Origin: Succinatimonas sp. UBA6849
GTDB taxonomy: Bacteria > Pseudomonadota > Gammaproteobacteria > Enterobacterales > Succinivibrionaceae
Length of the DNA stretch: 41,493 nucleotides
Assembly (NCBI GenBank): GCA_002449335.1
Contig: DKDL01000014.1
Location: forward strand, 1 to 41,493
Reading direction: 5' to 3'
Part shown: positions 35,520 to 41,493 of the stretch, piece after piece
Layout: every line of letters starts with the position of its first letter
Numbering within the stretch: the stretch's first letter is position 1
The notes under the pieces: model-generated
The model's input: only the letters and a program-made list of their open reading frames with translations
Database searches by the model: none
What the model was told of the DNA's origin: nothing
Program-made: the position numbers and the translations under genes

Positions 35520-37168
35520 CATATACCAGATCAGAAGAGTTCAAAAACTGTTGTTTTTGATTGATCTTTAAAAAGTAAAAAATGAGGTGTAATTATTTGA
35601 AATAAAAGAATAAAGTTGAGATGTAGGGATCAGTTTTTTGACATGGATTCTACTAGAATAAATAGTGCAAAAAAAAACAATTCAGGAGAATCACATGTCA
35701 GTTAAAATTATCCCTTTTTGCAATGGTAAAGGCAACTCAAATTATTTTATTTCTCGATTTGTTTCACTAATTACACCTCAATACATCGGAATTACAGCTA
35801 AACAGATTGGATTTATTAAACGTAAAGTTAATTTGAATCCAAGTAAATTAGTTGAAGCTTTGATAATGGCTGCGGGCAAAAGTTGCAATATTAAGATAGC
35901 AAGCATAAAAGAATGCTATGCAAGTTTAACTCGTTCAGGAGAAGACATATGCGACAAGCCATTTCACAATAGGTTAAGACAAGATGGCTGTGTAACAATG
36001 ATGATGTTTATACTTGCCAGACTGCAGAATAAAGTATTATCAACAGTGAATAACACGGCTGTTAAAGAGTTGCTTCAGGCTCTGAACGAGTGCGGATTAG
36101 ATATTGAAGATTTCTACTTGCACGATGGTACTTACTGGCATGTTAACGGAGATTTGGCAGATGAGTTTCCAGGTACAAGAAGTGCAGAAAAAGGTAAAGG
36201 AAAAGCAAAGAAGTTAACCTATACCACTTTAGATCCTGAAGGTAATGTTGTAACTGAAGAAAAGGCTAAGAACGCCCAGATAGGACTACAGGTAACATGG
36301 TCAATGCTGCATGAATGTGTTGTTGATCTTGGCATAGGTGGAGCAACAGAGAACGAAAAGAGCTACGTCTTTGCAACAGCAGCTAAGAATGTACTTCACT
36401 TATTTGACAGTGGCTATGTAAGTTACGAGATGTACGGTGAGATTAAGAAAACTGGTGAGTTAATCGGAAAGTTAAGAAGTAACTCTGCAGGTAAGATTGT
36501 TAGTTGTCATATAGGCAAAGAAGATTTAACAGAACACTTTAAAGACAAGAAACTGTCAGATGCCTCTGTTAGACATTACTTAGAGCATCGAGATATGGAT
36601 TTAACTGTAGAGTTCAATGGAGAAACCTACAGGGTGATTAGATTTTTCTCCAAGAAAGACCAAAAGGTACAGTATTTAATTACCTCTATTAGAACGAGAA
36701 AAATCAAAGCAGAAGTTATCAAGGCTTTGTACAAACTAAGATGGCAGATTGAACGTAAGTTCATGGATTTGAAAAGTGGCTCTAACTTAAGAGGAGCTAA
36801 TACCAGAATTAAAAACATCGTTTACGTAATGCTGTTTGCTAGTTTGATAGCTTCTCTTATTAAGACTTTAGTAGCTTACACTATTAGAGAAAAGCTAAAG
36901 AAAGATGCTTCGATGTATAAAATCAGCGTCAGAACTTACAGTTGGTTTGATAGGCTCATAAAAGCTATTTTTAGAAGTAACATGAAGACGATTAAATCGA
37001 TTATCTACAAAATGGCTAGGTCTAAAGGAGACTACACGATGTCGCATCAGTCTAAAGACAAAATTAGAGATCTGAAGACTTTAAAAAGCACTATTTCATT
37101 CATCATCAGAAGCCTGAAACAGTGCCGTTTGGAGCCTACTTTATTTTTAGCTTAAGAACATTTATATG
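35520..37168 (+). mobile_element. Complete IS4-family insertion sequence, 1649 bp
   Basis: Bounded by the 9-base duplication AATTTTTCA and by imperfect terminal inverted repeats: left CATATACCAGATCAGAAG, right end read inward CATATAAATGTTCTTAAG (12 of 18 matching). It holds one transposase gene and nothing else. It is inserted in copy 1 of the small Cys-rich gene, with its transposase opposite to nagA. The identical duplications and open transposase frame suggest a fairly recent insertion. Confidence 0.9.
35695..37155 (+). CDS. IS4-family DDE transposase
   Basis: Cut-and-paste transposase of the RNase H fold. From the ATG at 35695 (AGGAG 7 bases upstream; the in-frame GTG at 35665 is less likely) the protein has 486 residues. 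The catalytic triad appears as Asp144 (YLHDGTYWH), Asp238 (HLFDSGY) and Glu353 in the IS4 signature Y-2-R-3-E-6-K (Tyr346, Arg349, Glu353, Lys360). A beta-strand-rich insert lies between the second Asp and Glu, as in Tn5/IS4 enzymes. A TTGACA stands 52 bases upstream with a modest -10 (TAAATA). The frame is intact, so the element may be active. The stop is 13 bases from the right IS end. Confidence 0.93.
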   Translation: MSVKIIPFCNGKGNSNYFISRFVSLITPQYIGITAKQIGFIKRKVNLNPSKLVEALIMAAGKSCNIKIASIKECYASLTRSGEDICDKPFHNRLRQDGCVTMMMFILARLQNKVLSTVNNTAVKELLQALNECGLDIEDFYLHDGTYWHVNGDLADEFPGTRSAEKGKGKAKKLTYTTLDPEGNVVTEEKAKNAQIGLQVTWSMLHECVVDLGIGGATENEKSYVFATAAKNVLHLFDSGYVSYEMYGEIKKTGELIGKLRSNSAGKIVSCHIGKEDLTEHFKDKKLSDASVRHYLEHRDMDLTVEFNGETYRVIRFFSKKDQKVQYLITSIRTRKIKAEVIKALYKLRWQIERKFMDLKSGSNLRGANTRIKNIVYVMLFASLIASLIKTLVAYTIREKLKKDASMYKISVRTYSWFDRLIKAIFRSNMKTIKSIIYKMARSKGDYTMSHQSKDKIRDLKTLKSTISFIIRSLKQCRLEPTLFLA

Positions 37169-37177
37169 AATTTTTCA
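37169..37177. repeat. IS target-site duplication, right copy
   Basis: AATTTTTCA, identical to 35511-35519, immediately outside the right IS end. Confidence 0.88.
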
Positions 37178-37350
37178 TAAACTTCTTGTTTATTGATTTG
37201 TTCTGGATCAGATGAAAGAATTTTGTACCTTAAATGAGAACATTCTTTTAGATCATCTGTGTCTGTATGAGGTGGAGTTCTATAAGCAATAAAAGCTGTA
37301 AATCCTGAAATTGTATCAAGTAAAACGTCTTTTTCCATCAAAGTACACAT

Positions 37351-37436
37351 TTTGAAGCTCCTTTAATACTTACATAAGCTTTGAATGCAAATTGTGATTT
37401 GTTTTATTACCTGCAAATTTCAATTGCTAAACCATT
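37351..37436. repeat. Junction of the tandem duplication with a nagA start remnant
   Basis: Between the two small-gene copies the minus strand, after the copy 2 stop, still reads ATGCTGATTAAAATGGTTTAG, equivalent to the first codons of nagA with one A lost and then a stop. The rest resembles the sequence upstream of copy 2 (TGATTTGTTTTAT.ACCTGC.AATTTCA in both). This marks a tandem duplication whose edge fell just inside nagA. Confidence 0.7.
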
Positions 37437-37763
37437 TTAATCAGCATATAAAGCACTTATTTTGCGTTCTCTTTGTTTACATTCCACTTTATTTTCAGCA
37501 CATTCTTTGCATGGATCTTTTACCTCCCCTAAATAACAAGGAAATACAGGAAGACCTTCGTATTTATTTTTGAGAGATCGTATTTTTTCCAAAACATTCT
37601 GTTTATTTATTTGCTCTGGATCTGAACAAAGTACTTTGTCCATTAACAGTGAACATTCTTCGAGATCATCTGTATCTGTATATGGTGGAGTTCTATAAGC
37701 AATAAAAGCTGTAAATCCTGAAATAGTATCAAGTAGAACGTCTTTTTCCATCAAAGTACACAT
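37437..37763 (-). CDS. Uncharacterised small Cys-rich protein (copy 2, intact)
   Basis: 108-residue protein of unknown family with no signal peptide or membrane segment. The N-terminal half (MCTLMEKDVLLDTISGFTAF, YRTPPYTDTDDLEECS) is followed by a helical stretch (INKQNVLEKIRSLKNKYEGL) and a Cys-rich end with Cys in FPCYLGE, DPCKECAENKVECKQ, spaced as a possible metal site. AAGGAAC stands 8 bases upstream of the ATG. It is a near-duplicate of copy 1, which was coupled to nagA, but copy 2 is followed only by a dead remnant of the nagA start. Conservation of both copies at the protein level suggests a real gene. I do not recognise it. Confidence 0.7.
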   Translation of the reverse strand: MCTLMEKDVLLDTISGFTAFIAYRTPPYTDTDDLEECSLLMDKVLCSDPEQINKQNVLEKIRSLKNKYEGLPVFPCYLGEVKDPCKECAENKVECKQRERKISALYAD

Positions 37764-38320
37764 TTTGGAAGTTCCTTTAATATTTATCTTTTATATCCAT
37801 AATAATTCAAAATAAGAATAATTACTTAATCTTCAAATACCCAAATATGATTTGTTTTATCACCTGCTAATTTCAGTAGTTCAAAGACCACTGTCATTCG
37901 TCTTTTGATGCTGATCTTCTAAGTTAAATTTCCATACTTTTGTGATTGTCACTTTTAGTGAACATAAGATAAATATAGGTTTGTTGACATGGGATTCTAA
38001 AGTATTAAAACTAAAATTAAGAGTTTTAATTGACCTTTCTTATTATCCATTTTTTATTCACCTAGCTTAAGGTTAATGAGAATTTTCAACAATAATTATC
38101 ACCTTTTGTAAAAGAACTTGAAAAAAGTAATGTTCAACCTCAAATAATTAAACAGTTGTGGCAGTTTTATTAGCCGTTTTCGAGGATAATTTATTTGATA
38201 TTTCAATGAGTACCGTTTTTATTGAAACTTACAAATAAAAACTAAGTATTAACTAAGAAAATAAATTTATTCTCAATAGTGCGCAGTAGCAGAGCAGCTG
38301 TGCAAAGTTTAAGGTGGGAT
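37764..38320. other. Gene-free spacer between small gene and zapG
   Basis: No intact gene. At 37985-38010 the plus strand reads TTGACATGG.ATTCTA, very like the promoter region inside the left end of the IS (35638-35652), a possible relic of a second element. At 38102-38238 two overlapping frames could be joined by a frameshift into a short protein-like end (QPQIIKQLWQFY then AVFEDNLFDIS), perhaps gene debris. Confidence 0.4.
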
Positions 38321-38848
38321 ATGGATAATTACGCGCTCCTAGCTGCAATCTTTTTTGCAGGTTTTATTGTCGGTGCAGTTGCTTGCTTTTTGGTAATGGC
38401 TCAGATTTACAAACATAAAAGAGTCAAAGATGAACTTTTAAAAACAAAAAGAGCAGCTATTAGAGCTCAACGTACTCTAGACAGGTTCTTTAAAACCTCT
38501 CTTGATATGTTCTCTGAGATTGATTCTGCCCATCAGCAGTATGTCCAGTTTTTAAAAGAAGCTGCACAAAAGATTGCACCTGAAGAGGCTGACAGTCACG
38601 AGTTTTTAAATCAGGGTATCTACGAAGGTATTACCCCAAGACGAGAATCAAAGAAACAGCAATCAGAAACAACTAAGGAAGTAACTGGTACCTTAGGTGA
38701 GATCCCAACACCTAAGGTATTAAGACCAAACGAGATCCAAACCGAGTTTGCAGATCCTGTAAAGGTCAAAAAGAATATTGAAAAGCCTTCTGAAGAAGAA
38801 ACAGAGACAAAAGAAGAAGTTGTCGAAGAAGAGAAGTTAAAAGTTTAA
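38321..38848 (+). CDS. zapG: Envelope/division protein ZapG (YhcB, DUF1043)
   Basis: Inner-membrane protein that in E. coli links cell elongation and division with envelope synthesis. From the ATG at 38321 (AAGGTGG just upstream) the product has 175 residues: an N-terminal membrane helix (about 4-26, AAIFFAGFIVGAVACFLVM), then a cytoplasmic coiled coil (about 30-90) with an FF.TSLDMFSEIDSAHQQYVQF region like the DUF1043 core, and a Lys/Glu-rich disordered tail. The E. coli order zapG-degQ is preserved, which supports the call. An in-frame GTG at 38279 is rejected because it would place polar residues before the membrane helix and lacks a ribosome site. Confidence 0.85.
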   Translation: MDNYALLAAIFFAGFIVGAVACFLVMAQIYKHKRVKDELLKTKRAAIRAQRTLDRFFKTSLDMFSEIDSAHQQYVQFLKEAAQKIAPEEADSHEFLNQGIYEGITPRRESKKQQSETTKEVTGTLGEIPTPKVLRPNEIQTEFADPVKVKKNIEKPSEEETETKEEVVEEEKLKV

Positions 38849-38927
38849 TCAGTCAAGTTAGTAACTTGTACTAAAAAAGTCGATTCTTAAAAAAATTGAT
38901 ACTTTTATTTAGGAGTAACAAACAAAG

Positions 38928-40325
38928 ATGTTAAACAAGATTAAGAACGCATCATTAGCAGCTGCAATGGCATTATCAATGACAGTGCTTACAGCAGGTC
39001 AGGCTCAGGCTGCAGCCCCTATTATCAATGATTTAATGGCAAAAGGTGATATGCCTTCTCTTGCCCCAATGTTAAAGAAAGTACTGCCAGGTGTAGTAAA
39101 TATCTCTGTAAAGGGTAAAAAAGACGTTCAAGGTTTCTCTCTACCAGATGAGTTCAGATTTATGTTCCCTGGTATGGATGACTCATTTGGTCCATCACAA
39201 CCTCGCCAGCAGGAATTCCGTGCTTTAGGTTCAGGTGTAATTATCGATGCAGCTCAAGGTCTTGTAGTAACTAATAACCACGTTATTGATTCAGCTGATG
39301 AGATCAAGGTCCAACTGTCAGATGGTCGTGAGTATGACGCAAAGTTAGTTGGTAAAGATGCCCACACTGATTTAGCTTTATTAAAGTTAAAAGAGTTTAA
39401 GAATTTAACTCAGATCGATTTAGCAGATTCAGACAGTCTTGAAGTTGGTGACTTTGCTGTTGCAATTGGTAACCCATACGGCTTGGGCCAGACTGTAACC
39501 TCAGGCATTGTTTCAGCTTTAGGCAGAACCGGTCTTAATATTGAAAACATCGAAAACTTCATTCAGACAGATGCTGCGATTAACTCAGGTAACTCAGGTG
39601 GTGCTTTAATTAACTTAAACGGTCAGTTGATCGGTATTAACACCGCTATTATGGCTCCATCAGGTGGCAACATCGGTATCGGCTTTGCAATCCCTGCTAA
39701 CATGGTTAAGACTGTAACCGAGCAGTTATTAAAGTTCGGTGAAGTAAAGCGTGGTCTGTTAGGTGTTTCAGGTACTGAATTAAATGCTGATTTAGCTCAA
39801 AGCTTCGGTTATAACCAGAGTTCTGGTGCTTTCGTAAATGAAGTTATGAAAGGCTCAGGAGCTGACAAAGCTGGTATTAAATCAGGTGATATCATCACTG
39901 CTGTAAATGGCAAGAAAGTAACTTCATTTGCCCAATTAAGAGCTGAAATTGCCACAATGCGTGAAGGCTCTGAAGTTAATATCACTGTCTTCCGTGACGG
40001 TTCATACAAAGACTTTACTGTAAAGATCGGTAAGAACACTGAAGCTACTGAAGTAGCTGCTACAAACTCAAAGAGCATTTCTCCTGCATTTGAAGGTGCT
40101 TCATTTGCAAATGCAAAAGATGGTGGTGTAGAGGTAACAGATGTAGCTAAAGGCTCTGTTGCTCAGCGCTTTGGTTTACGTAAAGGTGACGTTATCACTG
40201 CTGTAAACCGTGCTGAAATTAAGACCATCTCTGATTTGAAGAAGAATCTTGAGAATGTTAAGGGCAAGATTTCAGCAATCAGAATTAACCGTAACGGTGG
40301 TACCTTATTTATCACAATCAGATAA
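38928..40325 (+). CDS. degQ: Periplasmic serine protease, DegQ/DegP (HtrA) family
   Basis: Periplasmic protease/chaperone for misfolded envelope proteins. The 465-residue product has a signal peptide (about 1-29, GQAQAA), a trypsin-like domain with the triad His118 (TNNHVI), Asp148 (HTDLALL) and Ser223 (NSGNSGGAL), then two PDZ domains (about 265-350 and 380-465). Two PDZ domains and a cleavable signal exclude DegS. The short LA loop and the zapG neighbour favour DegQ over DegP, but they are close. AGGAG lies 11 bases upstream. degS does not follow. Confidence 0.93.
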   Translation: MLNKIKNASLAAAMALSMTVLTAGQAQAAAPIINDLMAKGDMPSLAPMLKKVLPGVVNISVKGKKDVQGFSLPDEFRFMFPGMDDSFGPSQPRQQEFRALGSGVIIDAAQGLVVTNNHVIDSADEIKVQLSDGREYDAKLVGKDAHTDLALLKLKEFKNLTQIDLADSDSLEVGDFAVAIGNPYGLGQTVTSGIVSALGRTGLNIENIENFIQTDAAINSGNSGGALINLNGQLIGINTAIMAPSGGNIGIGFAIPANMVKTVTEQLLKFGEVKRGLLGVSGTELNADLAQSFGYNQSSGAFVNEVMKGSGADKAGIKSGDIITAVNGKKVTSFAQLRAEIATMREGSEVNITVFRDGSYKDFTVKIGKNTEATEVAATNSKSISPAFEGASFANAKDGGVEVTDVAKGSVAQRFGLRKGDVITAVNRAEIKTISDLKKNLENVKGKISAIRINRNGGTLFITIR

Positions 40326-40403
40326 TTATCGCTGAAGGTTAATCTATAGCTAAGATGTAGTTTTGCTTAACTACAGTCACAAAAGTTAATATTTCCTGTA
40401 TCT

Positions 40404-40432
40404 AAAAATGGAGACTTAGGTCTCCATTTTTA
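40404..40432 (+). terminator. Terminator after degQ
   Basis: Stem ATGGAGAC/GTCTCCAT (40408-40415 with 40420-40427), tetraloop TTAG, followed by a T run; A residues on the other side make it potentially bidirectional. Confidence 0.9.
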
Positions 40433-40519
40433 TTGTCTTTCAGAGCATTTTGTAACGTTCAACACATTCTTTTATTGTAAGGTTATAATCGAAACAAGCT
40501 AAATATCAGGATCAATAAA

Positions 40520-41493
40520 ATGAGCGACAAACAATTCTTAACCTTACCAGAAAGTCCTACAAGTTTTGAAGAACTGATAGAAGACAATGGTTACTTTGTA
40601 GATAAGACAGTTTTTATAAAAACAGTGTTTACAGATCCTGCTAAAATTCTGATATTTACAAGACCAAGACGCTTTGGTAAGACTTTGCTCATAACCATGT
40701 TTGAGTCTTTCTTAAAAATAGATCCTGAAAAGCCATTTGATAACTCAAAACAACTAGAACTCTTTAAAGGCACCAAGATATTAGAAGACCAAGAGTTCTG
40801 TTCTAAGTTCATGGGACAGTATCCTGTTATTGATATTACTTTAAAAGATGTTGATGGTGATAACTTTGAAGAAGCTTACAAGATGTTTGCAGATATTGTC
40901 TTTGATGTTTCCAAAAGATATTCTTACCTGCTAAACAGCAATAAACTTGATGAATCAGATAAAGTTATCTTAAGACAGCTTACGGATATCAATTATCTAG
41001 AAGACATCAATAACTCTCAGAGAGTGAAAAACTCTTTAAAGCATTTATCAAGTTTTTTATATAAAGAGTACGGAAAGTATCCAATACTGCTTATAGATGA
41101 GTACGATGTACCTTTAGCTAATGCTTCATATCATGACATACAGAATACAAAACTGTACGGAGAGGATAAGGAATTTAAAGCAGATTATCATTCACGAATG
41201 GTAACCTTAATGAAAGGTTTTTTGGGAATTTTAAAAGATAAAAACGCTCTTACGAAAACAATTATTACAGGTTGCTTAAAGGTAGCTAAGAACAGTCTTT
41301 TTACAGGTGTAAATAACTTTACTGTAAACAGTGTTGTAGATAAAGAAAAGAAATACACAAGTATCATTGGCTTTACAAAAGATGAAACCTACCAATTTCT
41401 AGAAGACTATGAGTTAGACGATTATGCTCAGAAAGTAAAAGAGCACTATGACGGATACAAGTTCTATGACAAAGAGATGTTCTGTCCATGGGA
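40520..41493 (+). CDS. AAA-ATPase-like protein (partial, runs off the window)
   Basis: First 324 codons of an open frame that continues past the window end. The start MSDKQFLTLPESPTSFEELI and the segments YFVDKTVFIKTV, FTRPRRFGKTLLITMFESFL (degenerate P-loop, RRFGKT at 50-55) and ILLIDEYDVPLA (Walker B, 192-196) place it in the AAA-ATPase_like group (PF09820), whose full-length members usually end in a PD-(D/E)XK nuclease-like domain (DUF1703). These genes are often multicopy in gut anaerobes and their role is unproven. AGG lies 10 bases upstream of the ATG, and a TATAAT at 40484-40489. It follows the degQ terminator. Confidence 0.85.
   Translation, partial: MSDKQFLTLPESPTSFEELIEDNGYFVDKTVFIKTVFTDPAKILIFTRPRRFGKTLLITMFESFLKIDPEKPFDNSKQLELFKGTKILEDQEFCSKFMGQYPVIDITLKDVDGDNFEEAYKMFADIVFDVSKRYSYLLNSNKLDESDKVILRQLTDINYLEDINNSQRVKNSLKHLSSFLYKEYGKYPILLIDEYDVPLANASYHDIQNTKLYGEDKEFKADYHSRMVTLMKGFLGILKDKNALTKTIITGCLKVAKNSLFTGVNNFTVNSVVDKEKKYTSIIGFTKDETYQFLEDYELDDYAQKVKEHYDGYKFYDKEMFCPW

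Larger units (their letters stand above)
35366..37350 (-). pseudogene. Small Cys-rich gene split by an IS (copy 1)
   Basis: Copy 1 of an uncharacterised 108-codon gene. The N-terminal part reads leftward from 37350 to the IS at 37169; the C-terminal part lies at 35519-35366, on the other side of the element. Removing the IS and one copy of the 9-base target duplication restores one open frame (INKQEVYEKLDALKAKYEGL at the join) that matches intact copy 2 along its length. The split 5' part now ends at a stop inside the IS edge (62 residues). The final codons overlap the nagA start, so the restored gene would be coupled to nagA. The C-terminus has four Cys in PCYLGE, PCKECAE and ECKQRE. Confidence 0.88.

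Noticed and set aside
38102..38238. Short protein-like frame(s) before zapG
   Set aside because: Two frames of about 23-28 codons need a frameshift to join, have no start with a ribosome site, and resemble nothing I can name; at most gene debris.
1..41493. CRISPR array, tRNA genes or prophage
   Set aside because: No regularly spaced repeats, no recognisable tRNA cloverleaf sequences and no phage structural genes were seen.

Overview
The window looks like AT-rich chromosomal DNA from a gammaproteobacterium, most likely of the family Succinivibrionaceae (Succinivibrio / Anaerobiospirillum / Succinatimonas type). The evidence is the enterobacterial-like dcw gene order, AmpD, LpoA, ZapG and SspB of gammaproteobacterial type, a MotX-type polar-flagellar protein, and malate dehydrogenase and AcnB close to the E. 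coli enzymes. The placement is inferred from protein resemblance, not from a search.

Layout. (1) 1-4085, all minus strand: ffh, a motX-like gene behind a sigma-28-like promoter, and mdh, each with its own hairpin terminator. (2) 4086-8203: a compact lpxC-ampD-acnB unit ending in a strong terminator. (3) 8394-26597: the division and cell-wall cluster, transcribed leftward from a promoter overlapped by phased MraZ boxes: mraZ, rsmH, ftsL, ftsI, murE, murF, mraY, murD, ftsW, murG, murC, ftsQ, ftsA, ftsZ. Many genes abut or overlap by a few bases. ddlB is absent. Beyond the ftsZ terminator lies a second, shorter ftsZ paralogue with its own near-consensus promoter and terminator. (4) 26984-27360: RNase P RNA (minus), then rsmI. 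(5) 28438-32413: a stand-alone HEPN-like protein, lpoA, and an ABC/AAA-type ATPase; the two uncharacterised genes flank lpoA in what is the rsmI-lpoA locus of E. coli. (6) 32503-34167: rplM-rpsI and sspB, without sspA. (7) 34231-38320: nagA and two copies of a small Cys-rich gene. The nagA-proximal copy is split by a complete 1649-bp IS4-family insertion sequence with a perfect 9-bp target duplication; the other copy is intact. (8) 38321-end: zapG, a degQ-like protease gene, and the first 974 bp of an AAA-ATPase-like gene running off the window.

How the genes fit together. The dcw genes supply the enzymes from UDP-MurNAc to lipid II (MurC, D, E, F, MraY, MurG) and the divisome core (FtsL, Q, I, W, A, Z). 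lpxC (lipid A), ampD (anhydro-muropeptide recycling), lpoA (activator of PBP1a) and zapG (envelope/division coordination) extend the envelope theme. The region most altered by recombination is nagA-zapG, which occupies the place where E. coli has zapE. The most unusual features are the tandem ftsZ pair with separate transcription signals, the IS-split duplicated gene beside nagA, and the HEPN and ATPase genes around lpoA.
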